From the NCBI GenBank assembly GCA_947494095.1, contig CANLTI010000044.1:1-44118 (forward strand): 44,118 nucleotides of DNA, written 5' to 3'. Positions 35,838 to 44,118 of this stretch are shown one piece after another; within the stretch, counting starts at the first letter, position 1; each line of letters starts with the position of its first letter. The notes under the pieces were generated by a model that saw only the letters and a program-made list of their open reading frames with translations, made no database searches and was not told the DNA's origin. Source of the DNA: an uncultured Pseudomonadales bacterium (GTDB lineage Bacteria > Pseudomonadota > Gammaproteobacteria > Pseudomonadales > Cellvibrionaceae). Position numbers and translations under genes: made by a program.

Positions 35838-37262
35838 TTATAAATTTTCTTTTTGCCAGTGTTTCATTGCAATGATTAAACTAGCGACAACATAAATTGG
35901 CCAGGTATAGCCTTGGGTTAAAAAAGTGCCCGATACGGCAATGCCTAAAATAGCCGCTAAGTTAGCCTCTGAAGCTGCAGTAATTACTGCGGGCGAATGT
36001 CTTTTTACGGCAAGATTAGTGCTATTAGTCGCATCAATCACAAGCTTGACGACCATGCCTATAAAAACAATAATGCCGAGCAATCCGGACTCAGCCATTA
36101 CACCAAACCAAGTGCTGTGCACCGCGTGATTAAGCCCATCCCAATGGGGGCTATAAAAATAATAATTAGAAAAGAAGTTTTTTAAGCCAACTCCTGTTAT
36201 TGGATTGACAAGAGCCATGCCCCAAGCTGCTTGCCAAGCATAAATTCGCCCCATTGCAGAGGCGTCTACACCATCTTCAGCGGCACCGCCAGAGGCTCGA
36301 CCTGAAATGCCCGCCATAACAAAAAGAGCCATTACCCCAACGGCGCCACCACCAAAAAAAATAATTTTTGATTCAATGCGGCGATAAGCCATTAAGCCAA
36401 ATACGGCGATAACACCGAGTAACCCACCTCGGCTTTGCGTTGCAATAACGGCACTAAACAATGTGATTGTGCTGAGGGTGCCTATACATCGCGCTATTTT
36501 ACCTAATCCTTTGTTAAGCATCAGGCTGGCAGCAAAACTAATAGGAAACATAAGCACTAGCGCCAAATCATTAGGGTCACCCAAAATAGAGCCTAGTTCG
36601 CGGCCAACAGTGACACGTGTGCCTTCGACCAGGCCAATACCATTGGCCTTATTAAACAGTGCGACACCGGCAACGGCAACACCCGAAAGGGTAAATAGAT
36701 ATAAGCTTAAGGCGAAATCTTTGGGTGTGCGAGTGAGCCAAGCAATGGCGTAGGTCATAATGATTATTTTGATGTAAGAATCTTTAAATGCTGTGATCGC
36801 AATATCTCGGCTTGTGGCAAAAAATATCCCAATAAAAACTAAAACAAAAAAAACAGTCACCCAGTGTAAACTTTTATCCCAGAAGGGTTGTATTTTACCC
36901 GTTACCACAATATGCCACCCCAAAGCAAACAATGAGCCTAGGGCGAGCAATTGCGGAATTCTTAGAGGATTTAAAAAAGGAAAGGCTTCGTGAATACGGC
37001 AAAAAGAGAAAATAACAAAACTTAATACAATTAAAAAAGGCAGGCGAAGTACGCCATAAATGGCTAATGGTACGAGCCCAGCAATGATAATTAATATAGG
37101 GTGTGGTAAAAGCCACCATACACCTGCAAACAGCCCGCATAACATTAAGGCTACCCAAGGACTCCAACTTACCTTATGGCGGTTGTTGAGTTGAGGTTTT
37201 TGCCGGCGAGTAAAGCGCTGTATGTGTTTGATATGACTCGATAACGGTGTGTGCTTTTCCAT
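35838..37262 (-). CDS. O-antigen ligase/polymerase family membrane protein (Wzy/WaaL type), SypL-like
   Basis: 474 residues with about 11 hydrophobic helices. The Wzy_C/O-antigen ligase signature is visible in the large loop and after it: GGLLGVIAVFGLMAYRR, then WQAAWGMALVNPITGVGLKNFF and HAVHSTWFGVMAESGLLGIIVF (the H-x-x-x-E-x-G region). It is similar to proteins annotated as putative O-glycosylation ligases. It would polymerise flipped repeat units in the periplasm. Last gene of the H-L block, following the flippase by about 60 bp as sypL follows sypK. Confidence 0.9.
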   Translation of the reverse strand: MEKHTPLSSHIKHIQRFTRRQKPQLNNRHKVSWSPWVALMLCGLFAGVWWLLPHPILIIIAGLVPLAIYGVLRLPFLIVLSFVIFSFCRIHEAFPFLNPLRIPQLLALGSLFALGWHIVVTGKIQPFWDKSLHWVTVFFVLVFIGIFFATSRDIAITAFKDSYIKIIIMTYAIAWLTRTPKDFALSLYLFTLSGVAVAGVALFNKANGIGLVEGTRVTVGRELGSILGDPNDLALVLMFPISFAASLMLNKGLGKIARCIGTLSTITLFSAVIATQSRGGLLGVIAVFGLMAYRRIESKIIFFGGGAVGVMALFVMAGISGRASGGAAEDGVDASAMGRIYAWQAAWGMALVNPITGVGLKNFFSNYYFYSPHWDGLNHAVHSTWFGVMAESGLLGIIVFIGMVVKLVIDATNSTNLAVKRHSPAVITAASEANLAAILGIAVSGTFLTQGYTWPIYVVASLIIAMKHWQKENL

Positions 37263-37321
37263 GCTGTAAGTGTAGTTAAATGTGCGCTGCTGGTGTGTTT
37301 TTAAAGACTTGGAGTATCAAA

Positions 37322-38854
37322 TTAAAGGGCTTTGATCTGAGTTTTTTGAAGCTTTATGCGCTGAAAAGAAATAATATGGCACTGTAGCGCCATACCTAAT
37401 AATATTATTGATAGGGTTAAAAACACTCCGCCTAGGGGGAGGCTAGTCATGAGCAAGTGATGAATAGTGATATGCGTGAAGCCATTATTTATAGGGCTTT
37501 GAGCGACGAAATAAGCACTACCAATCACACTCAATAGTGTAGTGGTCAAGCAAAATATTAACCAGCGCGCGCTAACATGAAGGTGAATACCTTGGCGTGT
37601 CAGTACATATTTCCCGCCCCCAATAATCAAAAGTAGTCTTATGCCCTGAGCAATAATAAGACCTGCAATACAGCCTTTGACGCCCCACAGGCTTGTACAC
37701 AGTAAACACAATACTGTCGCGAGTGCGGCGCTAGAGATATTGATTTTTAAGAGCAGGAGGGTGTTTTTTTGGTTAAGGACGCCTAAGTTGAGCACCTCAC
37801 TGGATTCTCTTAATGCTAGCATAAAAGCAATAGCGGCAATCCATTGTGCGGCAGCGATATACTCATCGGGCATTAAACTGGCAATTAATATTGGCCCAGC
37901 ACATGCAACAGCGCATGTAATGATAGCTAAAAGTAAAATAGCACGTTCTAACATTTTACCGCAGGCCACGGGTTGCTCGGCTAACCAGGCAAAGCGCTTA
38001 GGCCGCCACCACATGCCAAAAGGTTGCATGAGCAAGACTGTAGCGAGTGCAAATTTTGCGGCAACGGCATATAGCCCGAGTTCGGTTAGGCCTACCCAAT
38101 ATGCAATAGCTATCCTGTCGATACCATTGAGTGCAAACAAACATAAGCCGCTGCCTAACAGTGGTAAACCATATTGATAAATAGCTTTAAGTTCTTGTGG
38201 CTTGGGTTTTATTCCTGTGCTTTTTAATTGCAGAAAACCGAGTATTAATGCCTGACTGCAAGTGGCAATTAAACTGGCGAGTAGTACGCTGGTAATCGAT
38301 GCTCTATGATGCAAAAAAACAAATGTTAACATCGCCTGTAAAAATGTACGACCGATAACTACGTAAAAGAAATGAGCCGGTTTATCTTGCATGCGTAAGT
38401 AAGCTAATGGCAAGCTAATCGCGCCTTCTAAGGCAACGCCGGCCCAAACCATTTGCAAGTGATAGTGTTGCAACCCTCCGTCACTAAGTAGCTGTTTACT
38501 GAGTGCGCTAATAGTCGGCGCCAACAATGCCCCCAAAAGCAATGCTGCCAAGCCAATGAGTAATGACCAGCCATAAAGAGAGGACACAATAGTACGTTGT
38601 CGAGCGCCGGTAGTATTTGAGGCAAAGCGGAATAGGCAATCTTCTAAACCCATTGCAACAAATAAACTCGCGAGTATAGCGGCTGTGGTGAGTAGCTCTA
38701 ATTGCCCTAAGGCAGCAGGACTTAAGTAACCCGCAATAAGGGGCAGCATAATCAGGGATAAACCCTTCATTAAAACAATCGATAAGCCATAAAATACAAT
38801 GGCTTTTTTTAAGTCGCTGCTGGGTGCCTTTTGAGGTTGCTGACGTGACAACAT
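37322..38854 (-). CDS. Polysaccharide flippase (Wzx/MOP superfamily), SypK-like
   Basis: 510 residues with about 12-14 hydrophobic helices and short polar loops. The N-terminus KKAIVFYGLSIVLMKGLSLIMLPLIAGYLSPAALGQLELL has the R/S-P-x-x-x-G-x-x pattern of PST-type flippases (Wzx, MATE-related). It should transfer lipid-linked repeat units across the inner membrane. Its start codon directly follows the stop of the SypJ-like glycosyltransferase (TAAATG), implying co-translation. Position matches sypK. Confidence 0.92.
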   Translation of the reverse strand: MLSRQQPQKAPSSDLKKAIVFYGLSIVLMKGLSLIMLPLIAGYLSPAALGQLELLTTAAILASLFVAMGLEDCLFRFASNTTGARQRTIVSSLYGWSLLIGLAALLLGALLAPTISALSKQLLSDGGLQHYHLQMVWAGVALEGAISLPLAYLRMQDKPAHFFYVVIGRTFLQAMLTFVFLHHRASITSVLLASLIATCSQALILGFLQLKSTGIKPKPQELKAIYQYGLPLLGSGLCLFALNGIDRIAIAYWVGLTELGLYAVAAKFALATVLLMQPFGMWWRPKRFAWLAEQPVACGKMLERAILLLAIITCAVACAGPILIASLMPDEYIAAAQWIAAIAFMLALRESSEVLNLGVLNQKNTLLLLKINISSAALATVLCLLCTSLWGVKGCIAGLIIAQGIRLLLIIGGGKYVLTRQGIHLHVSARWLIFCLTTTLLSVIGSAYFVAQSPINNGFTHITIHHLLMTSLPLGGVFLTLSIILLGMALQCHIISFQRIKLQKTQIKAL

Positions 38855-40132
38855 TTATAGTCCTTTGGTACTTTCATTAAACGCTGAGGGTTTATCATTT
38901 AATGCGCTACCTAATAATACTTGGACTATCGCGCGATAAGTGTTTTGAGCTTTATACTGTGAGGCGATATCTTGCGCGCACTGGCCAACGGATGTAATAC
39001 AAAAAGTATGTCGGCTAAGTAACAATAATATCCTCGCCAATGATTGGGGGTCGTTAGGGGTGTATTTAAAGCAATTAACACCATGAGTAAGCTGAGTATC
39101 CCAGTAAGCGCCATCTTTAGGGATGACCGGGCACAGCCGTGCAGCCATTGCTTCTAAAATACTTAAACCAAAGGGCTCATGCTGGCTGGTTGAGACAAAA
39201 ATATTACATTGACTGCGAATTTCATCAAGGTTGTTAGGGTTTTCCCATACTGATATTTGCTGGTTATTTTGTGGTGCCTGATGACAGGCTAAAGTCGTAT
39301 TGTTAGGTTGAATGTAGCAAATACTCGCTTGGATATGGGTGTTGTTTAAATAATGATTCATCGCTGTTTCAAGAATATCGAGCCCCTTCCATTTGAGTAA
39401 TGAGGCCGCCCAAAATACTCTTGAAGGTATCGGGTTGGGGAGAGTGCTGGGATTGTGATGATTATTATGCGCAATCACAGGTCGATTGGTGCTTGTATTA
39501 TTAGTGCTTGTGTTATTGATGCTTCTATTGTCGCTATTTATACTGAGAGAAGGTGTTGGCCACTGATTATGGGGTAACCCATTAGTAAAAGTGGTACTTT
39601 TTTGATTGATTTTTGCGATGTCTAATGTAGATTGGTATTGTATTAAATTGGCAATATTTTTTTGGCAGCTGGCCAAATAAAATATACGGCTACTCATTTT
39701 TAAACCGAGTAATGCGACTCTACTGTGTGATATTGGCCCTTGAATTAATTGAATGGTGTACTTTTTCAATAATTTACCCAATATTAATGCTGCAATATCT
39801 ACAGCAGGACCAGAAATAACGGCTACTTTTTTGATGCGGATATACTTTAAAAAAATGACAACAAGCTGCACACTGAGAAATAACTGTTTGCCATAAAATG
39901 GGATGCCCGATGAGGCGCGTTTTAGCTTTTGGGGTAAGTAAAGAGGAATAATTGTATGCTTAGCATGCCAGCTGCTAGGATCGCAAGTGGCAACAATAGG
40001 CCGGCTACCGCGACATTCGCCAATAATATGGTTCATGGCGACTTTTGAGCCGCCGGCAAAGCTAACAGGGTCGTAAATAATAAAGTCAAAATCTGCTATA
40101 TTGGTGTTGTCAGCGTGATGGGCTTTTTTCAT
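38855..40132 (-). CDS. Glycosyltransferase family 4-like, SypJ position
   Basis: 425 residues. The N-terminal half shows FDFIIYDPVSFAGGSKVAMNHII (glycine-rich acceptor loop) and VAVISGPAVDIAAL. The C-terminal half has SRVFWAASLLKWKGLDILETAM, ISVWENPNNLDEIRSQCNIFVSTSQHEPFGLSILEAMAARLCPVIP, which is the GT4 donor-binding EPFGLSILE signature. A low-complexity Asn/Ser/Thr stretch (about 195-235) separates the halves. The start overlaps the SypI-like gene by 4 bp (ATGA). Adds an unknown sugar to the lipid-linked unit. Confidence 0.88.
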   Translation of the reverse strand: MKKAHHADNTNIADFDFIIYDPVSFAGGSKVAMNHIIGECRGSRPIVATCDPSSWHAKHTIIPLYLPQKLKRASSGIPFYGKQLFLSVQLVVIFLKYIRIKKVAVISGPAVDIAALILGKLLKKYTIQLIQGPISHSRVALLGLKMSSRIFYLASCQKNIANLIQYQSTLDIAKINQKSTTFTNGLPHNQWPTPSLSINSDNRSINNTSTNNTSTNRPVIAHNNHHNPSTLPNPIPSRVFWAASLLKWKGLDILETAMNHYLNNTHIQASICYIQPNNTTLACHQAPQNNQQISVWENPNNLDEIRSQCNIFVSTSQHEPFGLSILEAMAARLCPVIPKDGAYWDTQLTHGVNCFKYTPNDPQSLARILLLLSRHTFCITSVGQCAQDIASQYKAQNTYRAIVQVLLGSALNDKPSAFNESTKGL

Positions 40133-41436
40133 TTTATGGCTGCAGTTTTTTTGTTAATAATACAGTGGGCCAATAAATTTTTTTTGAATGCCCATTTTTT
40201 AATTGCTTGGCATACAAATAGCCATTTTTTGAACCGCGTCAAAAGAGTATTATTGTGGTGAATCTCTATTGCTTGCTCATAGGCTTGGACAATACCGTAG
40301 ATGTGGTTATGGCTATTAAATGTTGTGAGGGCCCGATAGTAACCTCGGCTGACTCGTACTTGCCAGCATGCGTGCTGAGATAATGATAACAATGCTTTTT
40401 GTAGGCTAAGGCTATTATTGGGCGTGTACAGTAGGCCCGTTTTATGCTGCTTTATCACGCTATTAATACCTTTAATATTCGGGGCGATAACCGGTATTTT
40501 GGCTAAATTGGCCTCTGCTAGTACTAGCCCAAATACTTCATCGATAGCGGTACTGATGAGGGCGTCAGCATCACCCAGCATATAGCCAAAAGCATTATCT
40601 TGATTGCCTAAAAAAAATACATATTCTGTAATATTTAAGGCATCGCACTGTGCCTTGAGTGAGTCTAGCTCTTCACCGTCACCAATAATGGCGACATAAT
40701 AAGGTTTTCGGTGATGGTTTAATGTGGCTGACGCGTTTAACGTGCACAGGGCGTTTAATAAAAACTGATGACCTTTACGCTTAATCACAGAGCCTACACT
40801 CAATAATAATATAGCGTCTTGTTTAAGCCCCAGTGCTTTTTTGATCGGTATTGGAGGCTGTTGTTGTAATGCGAGAGCATCAATGGCATTGGGTAAAATA
40901 ATACGCGTTTGCTGGCGGTTTATACCATCGCGATCGAGTGCTCTAATCGCGGCATGACTCACACCCATAATAATGTTACAAAAATGTAAGCCCAGTGTCA
41001 GTCTATCTTTGAATGTACCATAGTGAGCATGCAGCTGCGTAATGCTCGGTGTTTTAGTTAATAGGCAAGCCGCTTGCATCCATTGGCACGGTGCAGCGCT
41101 ATTGATATGAACAAGTGCAGGCCGGTATTTTTTAATCAATTGAATGCCTGTTTTGACTTGGGTATACCAAGCGTATAGATCATATCGTTTTTTTTGATAA
41201 CCTAAGAAAATATGCATCTCAGAGCAATGATGTGGCACATTATGGCTTTTGAGGGCATCGGACAATGTTTGTGCATTACACCAAACAATTGGCGAAAACC
41301 CTTGTTTTTTGAGCGCTAGGCATAAATCTAAGAGACAGTGTTCGCTGCCTCTTAACCAATCATCGCCATAGTGCACCAGTAAAATGGCGCTGCTGTCAGG
41401 AAGCGCACGCGTCGATTCTAAAAGTTGATCAAACAC
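40129..41436 (-). CDS. Glycosyltransferase family 4, SypI position
   Basis: About 435 residues from a GTG at 41436, which overlaps the end of the upstream gene by 8 bp (GTGTTTGA). The open frame extends to an ATG at 41529, but that would overlap the neighbour by 101 bp and adds residues outside the GT core. Motifs: SAILLVHYGDDWLRGSEHCLLDL (acceptor loop), ILLLSVGSVIKRKGHQFLLNAL, VAIIGDGEELDSL and ALISTAIDEVFGLVLAEANLAKIPVIAP, the GT4 EVFGLVLAE signature. The C-terminal tail is basic. Function: one sugar-transfer step in repeat-unit assembly, donor unknown. Confidence 0.88.
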   Translation of the reverse strand: MFDQLLESTRALPDSSAILLVHYGDDWLRGSEHCLLDLCLALKKQGFSPIVWCNAQTLSDALKSHNVPHHCSEMHIFLGYQKKRYDLYAWYTQVKTGIQLIKKYRPALVHINSAAPCQWMQAACLLTKTPSITQLHAHYGTFKDRLTLGLHFCNIIMGVSHAAIRALDRDGINRQQTRIILPNAIDALALQQQPPIPIKKALGLKQDAILLLSVGSVIKRKGHQFLLNALCTLNASATLNHHRKPYYVAIIGDGEELDSLKAQCDALNITEYVFFLGNQDNAFGYMLGDADALISTAIDEVFGLVLAEANLAKIPVIAPNIKGINSVIKQHKTGLLYTPNNSLSLQKALLSLSQHACWQVRVSRGYYRALTTFNSHNHIYGIVQAYEQAIEIHHNNTLLTRFKKWLFVCQAIKKWAFKKNLLAHCIINKKTAAIK

Positions 41437-42469
41437 GGTATATACTCGTTGCGGTGCTAAAATAGCAATCCAAAAATTTAGGTAATGTCGAACGAGTGCT
41501 ATATCGGTTAGCAATGGTACTGTAAGCATTTTGTTGAATGTTAAGTTGCTGCGTAAGATTGAGGTCTTTCCAGTGCATGAGTGTTTTGATCATTTCGGCG
41601 ATCACTTCTTGCTCGGCATGATTATTTGTTGATGTGCCAGCTTTGAGTAGCCAGCCATTATTATTATGTTTTATTAATAAGGGTATATCACCTGCGGGTG
41701 TAGCGATGACAGGTATGCCGTGGCTCATGGCTTCTAAGGCTGCCAGAGGTAAGCCTTCATATCTGGAGGGCATGAGTAATAAGCCTATTTGAGGCCAATG
41801 CCGCTCCATCGGTTGTGCACCATGAAAAACAACATTGCTGCTTGCTTGTGCTTTGTATTGCTCTAACAATGGCCCGTCTCCATAAATATCAAACTGAGTG
41901 TTGGGTAATGCTTGAGCGACCTTAAGCAAACGATCAGCGGCTTTTTCATGACTTAGCCGCCCTACAAAGGCAATTTTTTTACCTTGACTTAAGGCCTCTT
42001 TGGGTTCGACAAAATTGCTTAATACTTGCGTTTTTTGAGGAAGTTTGAGTGCTATTTTGTGGCTAACAGCAATGATTTCGTGAGCTAAAGGAGCCGTTAA
42101 GCGGTCTAACCATGAATAAACGGCTAAGCGCCCTCGGGTTGATTCGCCCGAGTGGTAGCTACTGCATACGCCAAAATGACCCAGCTTGCCAGCTAGTCGG
42201 CCAATAATTCCAGCTTTATAGCCATGAGTATGCAATACGTCGGGTCGTCGTTTACGTAGCCAATTAATGGCTTTTAGCCAAGGTAGGTTAATATGTACGA
42301 CTGCAATAGCTTCTTGATGCAGCTTTTCTTTGAGTGGGTGGTCACCGTAATCATTCATAAAGATGACAGTTGGCGTATGCCCGCAACTTAATAGCGCCTT
42401 ACTCAATTCAAAAATATGGGCTTCAATACCGCCAAAACCTCTGGAGTCTAACAGTAAATCGATATGCAT
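41429..42469 (-). CDS. Glycosyltransferase family 4, SypH position; first gene of the H-L block
   Basis: 346 residues. MHIDLLLDSRGFGGIEAHIFELSKAL carries the GGIE acceptor loop; VLHTHGYKAGIIGRL is the N-half His motif. IAFVGRLSHEKAADRLLKVA, FDIYGDGPLLEQY and LLMPSRYEGLPLAALEAMSHGIPVIATPAGDIP form the complete GT4 donor site. It heads a tightly packed run of three glycosyltransferases, flippase and polymerase, as sypH-L do in V. fischeri. A near-consensus sigma-54 promoter is about 56 bp upstream. Confidence 0.9.
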   Translation of the reverse strand: MHIDLLLDSRGFGGIEAHIFELSKALLSCGHTPTVIFMNDYGDHPLKEKLHQEAIAVVHINLPWLKAINWLRKRRPDVLHTHGYKAGIIGRLAGKLGHFGVCSSYHSGESTRGRLAVYSWLDRLTAPLAHEIIAVSHKIALKLPQKTQVLSNFVEPKEALSQGKKIAFVGRLSHEKAADRLLKVAQALPNTQFDIYGDGPLLEQYKAQASSNVVFHGAQPMERHWPQIGLLLMPSRYEGLPLAALEAMSHGIPVIATPAGDIPLLIKHNNNGWLLKAGTSTNNHAEQEVIAEMIKTLMHWKDLNLTQQLNIQQNAYSTIANRYSTRSTLPKFLDCYFSTATSIYRV

Positions 42470-42524
42470 TTAAGCGACCTCTGGCGAGTAGTCATGGCTA
42501 TTTCAATAAGACAACTCAGTAAGG

Positions 42525-42539
42525 GCAAGGTCGATGCCA
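42525..42539 (-). promoter_or_regulatory. Candidate sigma-54 promoter of the sypH-L block
   Basis: On the minus strand TGGCATCGACCTTGC has perfect TGGCA and TTGC boxes with exact GG-N10-GC spacing. Expected transcription start is near 42512, leaving about 43 bases of leader to the ATG at 42469. The best sigma-54 match seen in the window. Confidence 0.78.
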
Positions 42540-42773
42540 ATACTGTAACCCACTGATAATTAATAGTTTTATTTTTTATGCATTTTTCTTTTTGCATTTT
42601 GCATTGCACTTTGGTGGCAATTTTTAGTCTCGATACATACTGGCGGTATGATTCAGGTGCAATACCGACTATTATTTTCACGGTGCTCGCTTTTATTAGC
42701 TTCTTGAGGCGAGTAATACAATACAAGTGAGACAATTAAGAACAACCAAGGCTATTGAATACAAGGTATGTAA

Positions 42774-43073
42774 ATGAGTCAGTTTTCAAGATTAACCCCT
42801 AAAGAGCAGGGGACTGTTGAAGTGGTCTTGCTGGGCTTTAGTCGGCACCAGTTGCCACGCATGTTAGAGATACTCAATAAAGTGAATGAAGGTGATGTAT
42901 TAGATGAGTATGACATTATTTTTTTAGAAGAAACGTTAGCCGAAATTCAGAGCGTCGCCCATTTTGCTGACACTCACCCCGAATTTCAAACATTGATGGC
43001 TGAGGTGGCCGAGCTTTACGAGCGTATTACACTAAAAGGGAAAGCGAATGAGGCTCAAAAAGGTACCTTGTAG
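42774..43073 (+). CDS. Small helical protein of unknown function
   Basis: 99 residues, predicted mostly alpha-helical and acidic (LTPKEQGTVEVVLLGFSRHQLPRMLEIL; YDIIFLEETLAEIQSVAHF). No signal peptide, membrane segment or recognised domain. Its ATG has AAGG a few bases upstream. It is divergent from the H-L block (304 bp between) and unrelated in strand to the YkgJ-type gene that follows. Coding is supported by regular codon use and an ORF that fits the gap; function unknown. Confidence 0.65.
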   Translation: MSQFSRLTPKEQGTVEVVLLGFSRHQLPRMLEILNKVNEGDVLDEYDIIFLEETLAEIQSVAHFADTHPEFQTLMAEVAELYERITLKGKANEAQKGTL

Positions 43074-43162
43074 CAAAATTATTGGTGAGACATTATTGGT
43101 GAGACCTTATTGCGGGACATGACTGAGAGAGTGATTGATAGGAAATGTTTTACGTAAAATAG

Positions 43163-43450
43163 CTAGCGGGTGAATATTTCAACGGCTTCTATCAATATTA
43201 AGGCTTCCTCGCGATGAGTGCCGCAAAAGTCGGGTTCGGCCTTAAATTGGCGGCAGGTTTCTGGATAGTTAGCGCTACCCCAAATTTTACAGTGATATTG
43301 TTTTACATCAAGATGAATGCATATCTGCCCAGCGGCTTTGCCGTGAGGCATGCCAAAATAGGGGGCGTGAATAGATGGGGCGATGCAGCAGGCGCCACAA
43401 TGTTCTCGGCATTTCACAAAATAATCTCTACATATGAATAAAAGAGGCAT
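43163..43450 (-). CDS. YkgJ-family cysteine-cluster (metal-chelating) protein
   Basis: Up to 95 residues. The family signature is clear: CREHCGACCIAPSI, GMPHGKAAGQICIHL, CKIWGSANYPETCRQF and DFCGTH, with about eight conserved cysteines that bind zinc or iron-sulphur in this family. The ATG at 43450 has no ribosome-binding site and lies 4 bp from the divergent DJ-1-like start, so a GTG at 43417 (giving VKCREHCGACC) may be the real start. The physiological role of the family is not established. Confidence 0.82.
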   Translation of the reverse strand: MPLLFICRDYFVKCREHCGACCIAPSIHAPYFGMPHGKAAGQICIHLDVKQYHCKIWGSANYPETCRQFKAEPDFCGTHREEALILIEAVEIFTR

Positions 43451-43453
43451 TGT

Positions 43454-44008
43454 ATGGCAAAAGTGCTTGTTGCACTCGCTAACGGGAGTGAGGACATCGA
43501 GGTGGTTACCGTCATTGACATTTTACGGCGGGCTGATATTGATGTGACTGTTGCGACGGTTATGCCCGAGCTCAAAGTGACTACCTCGCATGGTGTGCAA
43601 ATCACCGCTGATTGCCATATTCAGTATTGCCAAAATAAATCTTGGCAAATGGTGGTGTTGCCCGGTGGGTTACCCGGCGCGCAATGCCTAGCAGGCAGTG
43701 ACGCTCTTAAAGATATTATCAGCGATCAAATCCGCCACGAACACTGGGTGGCAGCCATTGGCGCGGCGCCGGCGTTGGTTTTAGCTGCTAGAGGTTTTGT
43801 GGCGGGTACAACAGCTACGTGCTACCCGACCTTTAGGCCTTTGTTAGAAGAGCACCACTGGCACCATGTCAATGAACCTGTGGTGACCTATAATAACATC
43901 ATTACCAGTCAGGGTCCTGCAACGGCGATTGCCTTTGCTTTGCAGTTGGTCACTGTTTTAAAGGGAGATGTTAAAGCAAAAGCACTCGCGGCAGCGTTAT
44001 GCTATTGA
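43454..44008 (+). CDS. DJ-1/PfpI family protein (YajL-like) lacking the usual catalytic cysteine
   Basis: 184 residues, the usual length for YajL/DJ-1. Visible features: VLVALANGSEDIEVVTVIDILRRA (conserved acidic Glu16 region), VVLPGGLPGAQCL, and the nucleophile elbow AAIGAAPALVLA, where the family normally has AAICAAP/AxCAGP. Gly103 (codon GGC at 43760-43762) replaces the reactive cysteine; one base change from TGC would explain it. The C-terminal TSQGPATAIAFAL is typical. AGAGG precedes the ATG. Family members act in protein or aldehyde repair and oxidative stress; a Cys-independent or lost activity is likely here. Confidence 0.9.
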   Translation: MAKVLVALANGSEDIEVVTVIDILRRADIDVTVATVMPELKVTTSHGVQITADCHIQYCQNKSWQMVVLPGGLPGAQCLAGSDALKDIISDQIRHEHWVAAIGAAPALVLAARGFVAGTTATCYPTFRPLLEEHHWHHVNEPVVTYNNIITSQGPATAIAFALQLVTVLKGDVKAKALAAALCY

Positions 44009-44072
44009 GTATTGACCGGTCTACCAGCTCGTTGCGTGGCGGTTAGGGGCGAGGCAATAATAGTTTGTCCAA

Positions 44073-44118
44073 TTAGACGTAGAGTTCTGTTTTCTCGGCA
44101 AGGCGCTCGAAGGGGCGC
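44073..44118 (-). CDS. C-terminal end of an unidentified gene running out of the window
   Basis: On the minus strand a frame open to the window edge ends at TAA 44073-44075 with the tail RPFERLAEKTELYV. Too short to identify; it looks like ordinary protein sequence, but chance cannot be excluded. Confidence 0.35.
   Translation of the reverse strand, partial: RPFERLAEKTELYV

Noticed and set aside
41437..41529. Upstream extension of the SypI-like gene to the ATG at 41529
   Set aside because: It would overlap the preceding gene by 101 bp, and the added residues lie outside the glycosyltransferase fold; the GTG at 41436 gives a normal 8-bp overlap.
42448..42735. 95-codon minus-strand frame between the GT cluster and the small plus-strand gene
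   Set aside because: It overlaps the SypH-like start, contains the best sigma-54 promoter in the window and shows no domain; probably non-coding.

Overview
This window comes from a Gram-negative bacterium, most likely a marine or host/surface-associated gammaproteobacterium. It has OmpA-type outer-membrane proteins, lipoproteins with lipoboxes, a Wza/Wzz/Wzx/Wzy-type exopolysaccharide machinery, sigma-54 regulation and a GlyGly-CTERM-type surface protein. Base composition is AT-rich except in the adhesin repeats. No species can be named from the sequence alone, and no rRNA, tRNA or CRISPR array was seen.

Layout. (1) Positions 2-9635, plus strand: the 3' part of a giant repeat adhesin (17 Ig-like repeats of 99 residues, then a calcium-binding Asp-rich region, a choice-of-anchor U-like domain and a C-terminal sorting signal), overlapping by 8 bp an OmpA-domain protein, then a strong terminator. 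(2) 9845-12125, plus strand: a sugar nucleotide epimerase and an integral-membrane acyltransferase behind a sigma-54-like promoter. (3) 12171-42469, almost entirely minus strand: a complete biofilm exopolysaccharide locus whose gene content and order match the syp (symbiosis polysaccharide) locus of Vibrio fischeri, but cut into three blocks in a permuted order. Reading along the minus strand from high to low coordinates, the blocks are H-I-J-K-L (42469-35838), M-N-O-P-QR (31954-24915) and A-B-C-D-F-E-G (22670-12171). (4) Two plus-strand insertions lie at the two seams: a nitric-oxide signalling cassette (degenerate HD-GYP response regulator, H-NOX sensor, H-NOX-type histidine kinase; 32531-35780) and a glycerophosphodiesterase lipoprotein (23390-24772). 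(5) 42774-44118: a small unknown protein, a YkgJ-type cysteine-cluster protein, a DJ-1/PfpI protein lacking its usual catalytic cysteine, and the tail of another minus-strand gene.

How it may work. By analogy with V. fischeri, the hybrid kinase (SypF-like) and the HATPase-REC-PP2C protein (SypE-like) control the sigma-54 activator (SypG-like) and the STAS protein (SypA-like). The activator would fire -24/-12 promoters, and I find good candidates upstream of the A block, the H block, the P gene and the epimerase. The structural genes would build, flip, polymerise, export and acetylate the polysaccharide. In V. fischeri, NO acting through HnoX and the H-NOX-associated kinase HahK modulates syp biofilm from an unlinked locus. 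Here an H-NOX/kinase pair sits physically inside the polysaccharide locus.

The seams carry short non-autonomous transposable elements (12-bp GTAACTATTCAG inverted ends, 8-bp target duplications, IS66-like) and diverged relatives. One abuts the sypA -24 promoter element. The elements may have helped to break and permute the locus.
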